This document shows positions 1-12,216 of a DNA stretch of 64,000 nucleotides, in pieces. The first letter of the stretch is position 1. Each line of letters starts with the position of its first letter. Both the position numbers and the translations under genes were made by a program. Location: contig NC_006681.1 in assembly GCF_000091045.1 (NCBI RefSeq), positions 190,001 through 254,000 on the forward strand, given 5' to 3'. The DNA is from Cryptococcus deneoformans JEC21. Taxonomy: Eukaryota > Basidiomycota > Tremellomycetes > Tremellales > Cryptococcaceae. The notes beneath the pieces were generated by a model that did not search any database, was not told the origin of the DNA, and worked only from the letters and a program-made list of their open reading frames with translations.

Positions 1-1
1 T

Positions 2-204
2 TTCAACGGCGGAACGATCTCCCCAAGCATTTATACGATGCGACGGTTCAACGCCGAGGCCCTGCGTTGTCGGCGTGAGCGGCGCCAGAAACCTTTAAGA
101 TATAAAGAACGTACTGCCAAGAAGGAAGTAAGGGCAGAAGATGGGCCACGGACTGCCCCACCTGCTCTGCTACGTCTAGACATGGGAGGCCCGATAAGTT
201 TTAG
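2..204 (+). CDS. Possible 3'-region exon of a gene entering from the left edge
   Basis: The reading frame that starts at base 2 stays open for about 67 codons and ends at a good donor site (AG|GTGAGT, 204/205). The encoded stretch is basic (a run with RRFNAEALRCRRERR) followed by a proline-rich part, which is not typical of random intergenic DNA. I do not recognise it. A terminal exon could lie between about 240 and 460, but no acceptor there is clearly better than the others. It may equally be chance openness upstream of NDUFA8. Low confidence. Confidence 0.25.
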
Positions 205-466
205 GTGAGTGGCAAAATAGGCTCTATATCAGGTCGATTCTAATCTTTGTTCGCTGCCCTCTGTCTGGTGGAGGCACAAAGTGGAGGCAAGGTACCACCA
301 GTACAGTCAACCGCCACCCCTTACAGACTTCCTCGGCGTTATCCCACTTCGCGCCTATCTCAATCAGGCACGCCATGCCACATGGCTTCGTCGCTGCTCA
401 ATATCAACCACCAACCACCATCTCTCAATTCCATATCAACCGTACGACCCTTCTACAGCACCAACC

Positions 467-1165
467 ATGGCCACACACCGCTCCGCCGTCCTCAACGACA
501 AGCCGTACTCTGACCCCAACCCTTTGCCCTCCAATGTCCCCCATGTCGATGAGCTCGGCGTCACCTCCGCCCCCTTGAAAAGCGCTTCCTTCTTCATTGG
601 TCAACATTGCAAGGAGGTGAACGGTAGGTTACGCATATGGCAGATTTTGTGCGTGTATCTGATTTAAACAGAGGACTTTATGCTGTGTAAGCAGGAGAAC
701 AGGGATCCGGCCCACTGTTTGGCGGAAGGCAGAAAGGTGACACGGTGCGCGCAGGAGCTGTAAGTCTAAATTGCGGCATACGAGCGCATGTAGGTGGAGG
801 CTGACAAGGGTGATCTTTTATATTTTAGGATTAACAAATTGAGGGAGACGTGTCTGACTGAGTTTGATGCCCACTGGCAATGCTTGGAAAAGAACAACCA
901 GGTGAGGGAAAATGTAACCATGCGATTGTAGCAGATCTAATTTCAAGGATAGTACTTCCAAGCATGCCGAAAACCGGAAAAGGCACTCAACCAATGTGTC
1001 TTTACAAAGCTTGTCAGTATTTTCGACGCATGTGATCCGAGCCTATAGTAGGGTGCTTATCGTTTATTCTTGTAGGGCCTCACTAAAAACATTCCCGGAT
1101 CACCAGAAGGACGACCGCAAATCCACGAAAAGGAGTCGCCAATCTACTCGCGGGTACAGAAATAG
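467..1165 (+). CDS. NDUFA8: NADH:ubiquinone oxidoreductase accessory subunit, NDUFA8/PGIV type
   Basis: Accessory subunit of respiratory complex I, in this family located on the intermembrane-space side of the inner membrane. Five exons (467-623, 672-759, 829-901, 953-1012, 1076-1165) join into 155 residues. The four diagnostic CX9C motifs are all present: CKEVNEDFMLC, CLAEGRKVTRC, CLTEFDAHWQC and CRKPEKALNQC, giving the double CHCH fold oxidised by the Mia40 pathway. No cleavable presequence is expected for this import route and none is seen. The ATG at 467 sits in a good context (CAACCATGG). The frame is open upstream to about 281, but that part has no resemblance to the family. The gene is convergent with CBC2, only 62 bp away. 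Family assignment is strong. Confidence 0.93.
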
Positions 1166-1227
1166 ATGGACTTTGGTCATGCAGCATATAACTGGATACA
1201 TGCTTTACTATATGGGTGTTGTGCGGT

Positions 1228-2118
1228 TTATTCGTCGTCTCGTTCGCCTCGTAAACGCTTCTCATCTTCACGCCTTTCAATCTCCTCTTCGTCTTCACTT
1301 CTACCACGCTTTTGTCGGTCGCCAAAGAAGTCTTCACCTCGAGGAACGTCGGCGCCCGCAAGACCCAGGCCACCAACAGCAGCGTAGGTGTCGAACTGCA
1401 TTTGAGAACGCAATCTGTCTTGTTCCTGCCTCCTTCTCTCTTCCTCCAAACGTTGATGGCCCCAGCCGCCTGTGATTGTACATTAGTTCCCCCTTTAAAG
1501 TATTTAGAACAGCAATAAGCTTACCTCGTCCACTGTCGTACTCTTGTCTAAACTCGTCTCGAACTTGTCCACCACTTCGCCCTCGACCGAACTGCCTTCC
1601 CTCCTTGTATCCTGGATCCAAATCACATCTAATGACTCGCTCATCGAGCTTGGTGCCAGAGATGTATCGCATGCAGTCGACTGCTTCTTCATGAAGAAAG
1701 TACTCGACGAAAGCGAAACCGCACGGTGTCTTGGTATTCCGATCGAGACCCATGATAATTCTAAAGCAAGACATGAGCTTGCTGCGACGCAATTTGAAAG
1801 GGAAATCCCACCTTTTGATACCTCCGCCGATTTCAGGTTTGGCACAGGTGGAGAAAACTGGTCAATACCATTTAGCAACGAACAAATCGAAAGAGCCTTG
1901 GAAACCCACGTTGATACATCTGTGTCTCTGTGGTGTAGAAACTGAGGTTACCAATATAGAGTGTGCTCGATAGGGCCAAAAGTCGGCGCTCAGTCTCTCG
2001 ATCAATCTGGGTGTGAAATTAGCGCATGTTCCCTGGGTATGAAGAGGGAAGCGGGTACCTCTGACCTGCTATCGCGGTAGGAAGATGGGTGGTCGAGGCA
2101 GGGTACGACTTGTGCCAT
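1228..2118 (-). CDS. CBC2: Nuclear cap-binding complex small subunit (CBP20)
   Basis: RNA-binding subunit that, with CBP80, holds the 7-methylguanosine cap of nascent pol II transcripts and links it to splicing and export. Five exons were reconstructed; the start reads [16 protein letters not shown]. The single RRM carries RNP2 TLYIGNLSF and an RNP1-like CGFAFVEY. The cap-stacking and C-terminal signature is also present: [26 protein letters not shown] and [20 protein letters not shown]. The insert between RRM helix 1 and strand 2 ([11 protein letters not shown]) is what fungal CBP20 proteins have. One intron (GTGGGT...CCAG, 52 nt) was chosen because it restores QMYQLFSTC. After the core comes a charged tail of about 75 residues rich in Arg and Glu. 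Divergent from UFD2 across 208 bp. Confidence 0.95.
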
Positions 2119-2326
2119 GGCGTGCGGACGGGTGATCTGTCAGTGTATCTGGTATTGTTGTTGTGAAGAGTGATGGATCGTGGGAGGGGATAACTTTGGT
2201 GGATTGTGCGAGCGTGGGAAAGCGAGGATGTCGCGTTGTTGCCGCCGCGCAAGTCAATACGAAGCGTCACCCATAAAGTGCTTGAACTGCTTACTTATTA
2301 CTCTCTCCCCTGTCTTCCTCCCCACC
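2119..2326. promoter_or_regulatory. Divergent CBC2/UFD2 promoter interval
   Basis: A 208-bp interval between the start codons of CBC2 (minus) and UFD2 (plus) must hold both 5' UTRs and promoters. I see no clear TATA box. The interval near UFD2 ends in a pyrimidine-rich stretch (2301-2323) just before the ATG. Confidence 0.5.
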
Positions 2327-5300
2327 ATGGCTGACAACTCAAACCTTTCAGACGCTGACAAGGTGAGCACACTCAGATCAGGACACCCTCTTACCCCCCA
2401 CAGATCCGTCTCAAGCGTCTCGCCCGCCTCGGCACCTCCACCCCCATCCCCTCGCAGACCCAGCCACAGCAACAGCCCTCGTCCAGCAGTACTCCCGAGC
2501 CTCATCACCCACCCTCCGCCTCCTCAAGACTTCTTGCAAACCTTCCTCCCGCTGCTAGTCCCACATCCTCCTCCCCCGCTATTGTGTCCCCAAAACCCTC
2601 TGCTTCTACCAAACCTGACCCTCAAGCCGTCCAACCCAAGCTTTCCGTCACCCCCAGTCTTTCTCTCAAGAGACCATCATCTGCTAGTACCCCCAGAGAT
2701 GAACCGGTGGGTCCGAGAATTGTGCATACCAAGCCAATCCAGCCACTTGTCAAGACGGAATACAAGGCATGGGAGACCGAGAAGGTTGGGCAAGTATTCG
2801 CTGTTACACTAAGTGTTAGTCCATTTGCAGACTGTGTTAGCCAACGACTAACTATTTACATAGAAGCAGAAGGCTCAGGAAACCGATTGGTCCCTTTGTT
2901 GGCTCAAAGATCTAGAACAGGAGCTCAATGAAGAAAGTAAGTTGTGCCTGTCTTGATCAAATACTAATGTAATAGACTATCCTTCTCCGCTCAGGACCGA
3001 TATAGAGCTAGCTGATAGACTTCTCATTGCCCGTCTCTCCATGGACCCCACGCTTATGGCTCAGTCCGATGATCCCGATGCCCTTACGATTCTTGCAGGA
3101 CTACCTCAGAATGAGACTGTCTTTGAATACCTTGCTGGGTGTTGGAAGAGGTTGTACCAAGCCAGTAGGGACGCCAACCGGTATGCCTTCTCCGAAGACG
3201 AAAAGAGTCAATGGGGCAAATCAATGGATAAGATCAAGGGGCTGGTTGTCTCATATTGTGGTATGACGATCGAGGACCCTACCATGTTCCCTCAACCAGC
3301 AGAGTGAGTTGCTTGGATCACTCGAGACGCTAAAAGTAACGTTGGATTCTTAGGAAACCGCTTGGGCCGGCCGAATTTCTCCCGCTTCTCCTTTCAGTTC
3401 ATCAACCGTCATCCGGTGATCTTCTCATGTCTACCCCTTCCGTCCCGACGCCGCTATCTGGTCCCCTTCAGCCCAACGACTTGTTACCTTTCCTCCAGGA
3501 CCTCGCTGCCGGTTTTGACGATGATACTTTAAAAGATGTCATCAGCCCGACACTGAGTCTATTCTTCCAAGAGTGGTTCAAGATCACTCCTACCCCGGAT
3601 ATCATGGGTGCGGAGTGGAGGAGATACCTCGGTGCTATGAACTTGTTGGTACAAGTCAAACATATAGCCGCGTTTGTAAGTTGTACTTCTATGACCTAAT
3701 CATTAAGGCTAACCATGAGCAGCTGCCCACTTTACCTATTTGGGTGGCGCCAAATGTGACAGCTCCAAAACTCGAATGGCAATCGCTTTTAGGTCCCCTT
3801 ACACGTCTGAGTGTTTTCCCTAGAGAATTCGTGAGTCATTAGCGTCAATTTTGAATCGTGAAACTCTCTAAAACAACCATGTGCATAGCCTGAAATTTGG
3901 AAGACTTACTTTTCTAACCCTACCGAAAGGAAGAAGGAAGACATTGACGCGAACAAAAGCAACCTTCGATTTACCCTCGGAAGCCTACATGTACGTAACA
4001 AAGTCGCTAATTTTTGCTGACTTGATGACAGTCATCCCTGTTTAACGTCTACAATGCCATCGTCCGTGCATCACCAGATGCCAGAGAGGGTATTCTTGAC
4101 TTTTTCACACTTGCTTTGCGTCTCAACGAGAAGCGTGCGGGAATGCGAGTTGACCCTCGAACCGTCTCCTCAGACGGCTACATGACGAATCTTCAGGTCG
4201 TGCTGCTGAAACTGTTTGAGCCGGTAATGGACGCCAGATTCTCCAAAATTGACAAAGTTGATCCAGCATATTATAAATCCTCGAAAAGGATCGATATCTC
4301 AGAAGAGACAAAGATTAAGGGCGCCAAGGAAGAGGCGGATGAATATTTTGGAAGCTCCATGGATGGTATGTTGTCACGCCTTTCAATATAAATGCATAGA
4401 CTCAATTCCTTTTTAGTGGACACGAAACCAAACTTCATCTCCGACTTGTTTTTCCTTCTCAATAGCTATCTCCATCTTGGTGTAGTCAAGACTATCTCAA
4501 CTAGGATTCGAGCTGAAAAAAATCTGAGTGAAATAGAAAAGGAACTGAAGAGAGTTGAGGCATCCACAGGCGATTGGGCAAATGTAAGGACATGATTCTT
4601 ACCCGGTTTTATTTTTGGTTAACATCTTTGCAGAATGCGACATTACAAGCACAGGGCGAAGCAACAATTAAAAAGTTGAAGAGCGACATGTCTGTTCTTC
4701 ATGCTTCTATTCACGCCTACGACACGCAGCTTTTGGATCGAGATATGATTAGAATGGTTGTCTCCTTCCTCAGCTTTGTTATGACATGGCTCATCCGCCT
4801 TGTCGACCCAAACCACCAGTACCCAGCGTCGCCTCTTAATTTACCGTTACCAAAAGAAGCTCCAATGGCTTTTAGGATGTTGCCAGAATTTTTCATCGAA
4901 AACATCGCAGAGTACTTTGAGTTCCTCGCCAAGTGAGTGACATTTAACAAGCTCGGGAATAAACTGACGCATACCCCAGATATGATCCCGATGCGCTTGA
5001 TGATGTAGATAAGGACATCTTTATTACCTTTGCCATCACTTTTCTTTCTCCCAACTACGTTAATAACCCTTTCCTCAAAGCTAAACTTGTCACGGTGTGT
5101 TACCTCTTATTGTCTCGTGTGAAACTTGACTAACAGCACCCTAGATTATCTCATATGGCCTGTATCCCATGGGCTACTGGCGCCATGGTCCTCTCTTTGA
5201 CAGACTTAGTATACTCAGCGTGGCCACAGACCACTTGATGCCAACTTTGATCCGTTTCTTCATCGATGTGGAGATCACTGGAGGTCATACGCAATTCTGG

Positions 5301-6620
5301 GGTGAGTGAATATGTCTCTAGTCTAATGTCTTGACTGACTGGTGATGCAGACAAGTTCAACTTTAGGTTAGCAACGTCTTAATTTCAAGATGAATGGATT
5401 TTGACTGACTGTGCACAGGCGCGACATTGGCCACATCTTCAAAGCCATGTGGACAAACCCTCTCCACCGGGAAGCATTTGTCAAGTCTAGACAGTACGTC
5501 CCAGGTATCGCTGTATTCATGGTGTTGGGTGTCTAACTTTTTTGCGTTTCCCCCCCCTCCAGTGATGACTTTGATCAGTTTATTCGCTTTGTCAACATGC
5601 TCATGAGCGATACTACATTCCACCTCGAAGAGTCCTTGACCGGTTTGGCCAAGATTGGACAAATAGAGTCTCAAAAAGCCAACACTGCTTCGTGGGAAGC
5701 ATTGCCCCAGTCAGAGCGGGAGGATCTCGATGGTCAGTTGAGGCAGACGGAGGGTAGTGTCCCATGGCACACGCAGATGGGCTTATCAAATGTCAAATTG
5801 ATTCGAGACTTTACGGCAACCACACGAGAGCCATTTGTTGCTCCCGAGATTGTTGACCGTTTGGCAGCAGTAAGTTGGTTTACTGATGTGGGCGTGGATG
5901 ATGGCTAACATTCATTATTTAGTCCTTGGATGAGAACCTTACAGCTCTCGTTGGCCCAAAGATGTCGGATCTTAAAGTATCCAACCCCGACAAATACTAC
6001 TTCAAGCCTAAGGACCTTTTAGCAGCTATTGCTCAAATCTACCTCAATCTTTCCGTCGAATCTGAATTCATCCGTGCTGTCGCCAATGATGGTAGAAGTT
6101 ATTCAAAGGATCTGTTTATGAAGTTCGCTAGGACTTTGAAGAACAGAGCCATCATGACTGAAGGAGAGGTAGCCGAGGTTATCAGCTTTACGCAAAAAAT
6201 AGAAGACATGAAAGCGACAATATCAATGGAGGACGAGAGGGAGATTCCGGACGAGTTTTTGGATCCATTGTTGTCGACTTGTAAGTCAAATCTCGCTTGG
6301 CCATATCCCATGCCTTTGCTGACGCTCGCCCTCCGTAGTAATGAAAGATCCTGTCATCTTACCAGTATCTCGAGTGACCATTGATAGAGGCACCATTCGA
6401 ACTGTCTTGCTTTCAAAGGAAGTCGACCCTTTCAACAACGTGCCGTAAGTGATCATGTACCTCCTTAATTGCGTATAGACTTGGAAGCTAATATCTTGCA
6501 TCTAGGCTGAAGTACGAGGATTGCATTCCCGACACAGAGCTAAAGGCCAAGATCGATGCGTGGCTGGCGGAGAGCAACGCAAAACAAGCGGACTCGGTGA
6601 TGGATGTTGATCAGCTGTAG
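2327..6620 (+). CDS. UFD2: Ubiquitin conjugation factor E4, U-box ligase
   Basis: E4-type ubiquitin ligase that extends ubiquitin chains on substrates of the ubiquitin-fusion-degradation/Cdc48 pathway and ERAD. About 17 introns; the product is roughly 1,100 residues, near the family size. The N-terminus is Ser/Pro-rich and disordered (2405-2790). The long Ufd2 core follows, recognisable from blocks such as [22 protein letters not shown], the segment [20 protein letters not shown] and [17 protein letters not shown]. The C-terminal U-box starts at [10 protein letters not shown] (exon ending about 6280). It continues after an intron as [17 protein letters not shown] and, after a further intron, as [20 protein letters not shown]. 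The U-box has no zinc ligands, as expected. The start ATG at 2327 (CACCATGGC) opens a 12-codon first exon. Identification is secure; individual donor and acceptor choices are by eye. Confidence 0.95.
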
Positions 6621-7142
6621 GAGAATGTCGTTGTAGCAAGTATACGATAGTACTACATTGTAAGATACTTAGAATTTGCATGGGAACAGAAGAAGCAAGC
6701 AGTGTAGTACAATAGTGAACAGTGGCCGTCAATCATCTGTGCGATGGTGCCAGTTATTGCAAATGCTTGCACTGTGCTATGTGCTAAGTATCTGGTCACA
6801 TGTATCGTGAATGAGTATATGTACTCTATCAGCTACCATCGATTCGCTGCTGGGATCGGCGGGCAGCGATAGTGCATCGGCGCATCGTCATGATCATTGA
6901 GAAGGATTTTGTCGGACTTCGACCGACGATTTTCTTCCCAACTTTTGGCATCATCGTCATACAATCACCCACACACAATAATTATGCACTGGTTCCTGTA
7001 CATGTACAGGGACAGCACCCACCCAACTTAGACCAGTTTGTGACCTATGCTAACACACAGAGTCACTCAACAGACTCTGGTTGGATAACATGAGAGCTGA
7101 GTCTTGGTAACAGTCAATCATTCAACAAGGAGTAAGGCCATG
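6621..7142. other. Intergenic: UFD2 3' flank
   Basis: No coding signal. AT-rich 3' flank of UFD2 up to the probable LTR. The short inverted motif TGTACATGTACA lies near 7000. No RNA gene recognised. Confidence 0.5.
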
Positions 7143-7831
7143 TGTCACGTCAGTCAGCCTAGTTGCCCGGCGCTTAACTCGAATGATGTACAATCTCGAC
7201 AAGGAAAAGGTAAAGAGTATCCAGACTTGCAGAATGGAACGGAGGAGTTACCAGGCTGACGGGACAGGAGCTGGACGACTTGGAGAGAGGAAAGGAATAG
7301 CCAAGGCCGCCTGAAGGCAGGAGCTGGACTAAGGGCTGGCTGAAATGACTTTAAAAGGAAGGAATTCTCGAAGGCAAAGAGAGTGATAAAGAGCAACAGT
7401 ATTGATTTTCTGACGACTACGGAACTACGAAAAAATACTTCCTTATATACCATTTAAACCGTCGACCAGTTTCGAAAAGCGAACGTTTACGGTTCCATCG
7501 GAAGATCTCAGAGTGGAGGCAGGCTGAGGTATTAGAGTCAAGGAGCCGTTATTGATTTGTTCGTTAGTTCTTCTATATATCCCCCCTCCAGGTGGTCCAA
7601 CAACAAGGAGCAGAACATCGAGTCCTCTTCCGTCCACGAACCCAGCACCTAATTACCTAGACACCTAGACATAGCCACCCCTTTTCCGCTCTTCCCCACC
7701 CCCCACCCCTTCCTCCTCCTCTCCTCTCTCGCTCTCTCCCACGACTACCTGACCTGCGCTACACAACATAAGATTGGGTCGTGACAGCGAACGCCGCGGC
7801 CACGGATTGACTCGTACATAAGATCGTGACA
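7143..7831. mobile_element. Probable solo LTR of a retrotransposon
   Basis: The 689-bp block begins TGTCACG and ends CGTGACA, a perfect 7-bp terminal inverted repeat with the TG...CA ends of retroviral-type LTRs. Flanking pentamers are CCATG (7138-7142) and CCATA (7832-7836), a 4/5 match to a 5-bp target-site duplication. Inside are TATA-like sequences on both strands (TATATAAGG on minus near 7447; CTATATATCC on plus near 7572) and a long pyrimidine tract (about 7675-7740). An alternative right end is CGTGACA at 7780-7786, which lies inside a duplicated ACATAAGAT...GTGACA motif. No gag or pol reading frame is adjacent, so it would be a solo LTR. Orientation and family are not determined. Confidence 0.55.
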
Positions 7832-8164
7832 CCATACCGAAAGGCGCTTTCTTAGGAACGCAGACGAGGATTAGCATGGAGTTGGCGAAGGCAAGGGCGC
7901 GGTCGCTGGTGGTCTAAAGGGGCGGGAGAAGAAGTAGGGAGGTTGCTTGATTGATAGGCGGGAGGTTTGAGCGAGTGAGCGAGAAGAGTGGAGGCAAAAA
8001 GCGGAAGCATTTAGAATGTTAACGTACATCAAACTAATAATGTAAACACGAGCCATACGTATGTATCCTCTATGACTAAACACGCTCCTTTCAGATTCTT
8101 CTGATTCCTTATTCTGAGCTACAAATAATAATACCAACATAAAACAATTTGAGCATCTCTGAGA
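7832..8164. other. Intergenic: 3' flank of the sugar transporter
   Basis: 333 bp between the probable LTR and the transporter stop codon. No coding signal or RNA gene seen; probably transporter 3' UTR on the minus strand. Confidence 0.5.
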
Positions 8165-10345
8165 TCAAGCGTTCTCTATCCACTCCTGCTGAATATCCTT
8201 GTCGCCGACCTTTCCAGCAATGGCAGAACCGGATAATGGTCCAGCAATAGAAATGCCCAAGATGGCCGCCTGAATATCCGATTTAGCTAGGTTGTCTTCA
8301 TGAGCAGTGTTGGAGTGGAAGATTTGATCCATCTGCTCGAGCGTTTTACCCCTGTCCAGAGTCGTCAGCATTCAATTTCGAGACACGGATTTCGGACACT
8401 CGAATCTTACATGGGCTCAGGGCAGAAGAACCAGACATAGAGACCAGAAAGGAAGCAAAAGGTGGCGAAGAAAATGAAAGTGCCGTACTTAATGTTTTCA
8501 AGCATAGGTGGTGTGATGAGACCAATGATAAAGTTACCCAACCAGTTGAAGACGGTTGTAATGGCGACACCCTTGGCTCGGCGACTCGACGTGTGAACCT
8601 CGGCAGCTACGATGCTGTTATTAGCGCTGGCCTTCCATGTTGCTTGAGCTCAAAAGGAACTTACGCATGGCCCAAGGTACCGGAGACCAACCCACACCAT
8701 AAGAGAAGATGTAGATGAAGATGAAGGCCACAGCCACCCATGCCTCCTTGTTGTACCGGACCCAATCGTGACTGAATTTAGCCATAATGACCGCCACAAT
8801 TACATGGCAAATAGTGGTGGCCACAGATCCGAAAAGGAGAGGAGGTTTTCGTCCTACTCGGTCAAGAATGAAAAAGGCAAGCCCCGTGGCGACAAACTGA
8901 ATAATGTTAAGGACACCGCTCATGTCAAGCTGCATTGTATAGTCGAGGCCGAGCTGCTCAAAGAGAGTAGGGGAGTAGTAGACGAGCTGATGGATTGTTG
9001 AATCAATATTCAACGTTCAAGCATGATCTGAGGAAAACTTACAGCACTGATACCAGAAAACTGCTGGAACATCATCAAGGTGGGACCGATGATAGTTCGC
9101 CTGATAAGCTTCGGTTTGAACATGTCGATCCAAGAAGCAATCTCGAGTTTGAATTCGGACATAAAGTCCTCGCCTTGAAGAGAAGGATGGCTCTTGACAA
9201 TAACCTCTCGGTTCTGGATGGCCTCCGCCCTGATGCTGATCCACTCGGCCTGAAGTCGAGGGTCGGTGGCAGGATATCCTCGAAGACGTACGAGAGCGTG
9301 GAGGGCATCTTCGTCGCGACCTGCCTGAGCAAGCCATCGCGGTGAATATGGGAGTTTCCAGAGACCGAATATCAAGAGGATACAGGGGGCAATCTGAACG
9401 AGGAAAGGAAGTCGGAAACTCCAGTCACCGGGGATGTGTCGAGAGCCATAAGTCTATACAAAAGTAAGTAAAAGGTTTGGGTAGCTAGTAGAGATAACAC
9501 TCACAATGTAGAACATGATGACGATACCACCGTTAATGGTAGTAGCCTCCATGGCAAGCAATGCGCCCCGGATGTTTGGTGGTGCAATCTCACTAATATA
9601 CATTGGGGCCACAGCAGAGAGAAGACCGACACCAAGACCGCCTACTAATCGGCCGACAACCAGTTGAGCATAAGAGAAGGATGAGGTCTGCAGAATAGCT
9701 CCAATGACGAACCACACAGAACCGAGACCTTTTTTTTCCAGCTTCAGTCAGCTAATGGCGCTTGTCTGCAACGTGGTTTTGATTACTAACCGATAGCCGA
9801 TTTACGAGAATACTTGTCTGCAACGAAACCCGCTTGAAGGGCTCCGATCAAAGCGCCAAGTTCCAAAAGGGCAGTCATGAGTCTGGGAAGCGTGACAGTC
9901 AGTACAGGTCTTTGTACCCTTATAAATTTCAAAAGCGACATCTACCCTTTGTGGAAGGCCGCGGAAGAGCTGACGTCGGGATCGATATCTGGGAATTGCC
10001 CAAGGAATTGTTTCATGGTAAGGACGATGGTAAGAATACCCTGGTCGAAACCAAAGAGCAGGCCACCCATACAAGTGGCAAAGGAGGCAATCAAAACAAG
10101 TCCACTGCTGAATACATCTTTGAGGCCTGCAGACGTGTGAGTACAAGGCAGGTAGGTAATGTAGGGGAAAAACATTACTGACCGTTGCCGCCAATTGCAT
10201 GGGCCAATGCCTCACTGTCTGCCACATAACGAGCAGTATCGGGATGGAGCTGAACACCTAGGTCCTCTAGGCTTGGGATAGTATCCCTATCTGGAGCATG
10301 CTTTGGCGGCTTTGGTGTGTCAGTAGAATTTCTTTTGAAAAACAT
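8165..10345 (-). CDS. MFS sugar/H+ symporter
   Basis: Plasma-membrane hexose or related sugar transporter of the major facilitator sugar-porter family. The ATG at 10345 opens a cytosolic N-terminus of about 55 residues. TM1 then carries GGLLFGFDQG. The loop 2-3 motif is DKYSRKSAIGLGS (GRR variant), with the TM4-5 block GRLVGGLGVGLLSAVAPMYISEIAPPNIRG. Further family signatures are SPRWLA after TM6, QQFSGISALVYYSPTLFEQLG in TM7, DRVGRKPPLL in the second-half loop, GVGWSPVPWAMPAEVH in TM10, and PEPMGKTLEQMD at the cytosolic end of TM12. In that last motif the usual PETKG is altered. About 550 residues, many introns. Substrate cannot be read from sequence. Preceded by an unusually long gene-free region, consistent with complex regulation. 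Confidence 0.9.
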
Positions 10346-12216
10346 CTTGTGCAGATATTGTGAAAGTAAGTAGTTATTAAGTAGATGGGGTTAGGAAAGC
10401 TCATTAGACATGGCGCTTATTTATAAAAGAAACCTGTCTTTCGTTAAACCCGATGGTTTCATTTAGTGTTGAAGGAACCTGCCGAATAATAACGATTTGT
10501 ACAGTCCCTTGACGTTCATCAAATAGTTTTGCGTAAGAATTGAGAGAACTCTAGAGGCATGATGCTATGTGCCCAGGGACTCCTGGCGTCCCGGGGCGGG
10601 AGAAGGAGGAGTTGCACGGCTATTGTTGAAAAGAAGGACGGCAGTTGCAAGTTGATTCGCGGTATGAGGCGGAAGTGGGCGGTTGAAAAGTGCATCTGTT
10701 TGCTTGTTTTATAAGGCTGATCGTGCGTAGCTTGAAAACGAGTGACGCATGTCAGAGACTGCGAAAGGGCACCCGAATGCCGAACAATCTGTGTCCCCGC
10801 TGATCAAAAAGCTGGTGGGTTACACTAGTGGCTTGCCGATCTGAGAGCGGTGCCTGGTTGTTGTTTACGTCCGCTGACTTGTTGGAGGTTTTGGGTGCCG
10901 CTGACCAGAGCTGCAACTCGGAGACCGGGCCGTATTGTGGGGAGCTGGGTTGGGGCTGTGGGCTGTGGAGAGGGTGATGATTAGATATGGTCGGTCATAG
11001 AATAGCTTGTTTGCATTATTAAGGACTTGGATTTATGCTTCTTTTTTCTCTCTTTCACCCAGTCTGTACGCAGGTGCTTACACATCAATTTGGATGATAG
11101 ATTGCATCCATCGATTCTGACCCCCTAGATTATCAACCCGTTGACTCTGGAAAGTGGAAAGCGGCTACTAGAACACCCTTCGATCCGATTGTTCAAATCA
11201 TCAACCAGTGCGGCCATAAATTGTCCTGGGTGCCAAACAAGGTTTTCATGGCGTGAGCAGGGCTGCGAAGTCGCGATAAACTCCACAATTGACAGGCTTA
11301 ATCAACAGCTTGGATTTTAGAGGTAGGAAAAGGATATACCTAATTCCCTTTTGCCGCTCAATGTCCCACAACAAACTGTCGATTACAAATTGACAAAGAG
11401 GTTATTGGAGTAGGACGCCTCGCTCGTCGGATCATGGACATGTATAATAGGTTTAATTGCCAATTTGCTCGAGTTCATTGTGAGATACTGAACCTAATCA
11501 CCATTGGCGGATCAGCACTCGGATTACTCACGAGTACATGTGCTGTGGAAGGTTGGAATGACTTAGGATGATGTATTAGATAGAGGATGGAATGAAAAGT
11601 CTGGGGACAAGAGGTGTGGTATTTATAATGTTGCCAAGATACGAGACACAGTGAAGAGAGCCTGTTTCATGCTTGAGGTGTATTGCATCAGCGTCTCTAG
11701 GTGCCAAGGCGGAGGGTAGAGGGTATCCTTGCTCTCCTCCCACCAAAAAAAATACCGGCCACCCATCACTCCGCACTTCATTTTATTCAGGCCAAGGCAT
11801 ATTCTTTTACCCCATGCCCGCGTAGTCTCAAAATGTTAATAAAGTCACCATACTCCCGCTCTGCAGCTCACAACCCCATTTCCCAGACTAATTGTTCCTC
11901 AACCCCACCGCCATGCATAAACCCACGCCAATACATTTTCAGCACGAGGCTTCACGACTATGTAAATTTAGGCAACCAGAGGGCCGACAAAGCTTTTAAA
12001 GAGGATAAATAAAGGTCTTCCACCTGTGAGCACTACTCCTCAGGCTAACCTCCAGGTAAGGTAGGACGAGTGACTTTCTATTTTGACCGCTTGGTTAACG
12101 CGTCCATTGAACAGACAAGCGTCCCATCAAGCTCTAGCTTGGGCTTTGCTACCATTGCGCAATTCAACACAAACTTCTATTGCCATCCCACATATCTTCC
12201 AGGTTGAACGGATTCG
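10346..12216. other. Long gene-free interval upstream of the transporter
   Basis: About 1.9 kb without a coding signal in either strand; only short, incoherent open frames are present. It separates the divergent transporter and the unrecognised gene at 12217, so it probably holds both promoters. I see no tRNA, LTR ends or long repeat. An unannotated non-coding transcript cannot be excluded. Confidence 0.5.

Noticed and set aside
281..466. In-frame extension upstream of NDUFA8
   Set aside because: Open but without any family similarity; the ATG at 467 gives the expected length and context.
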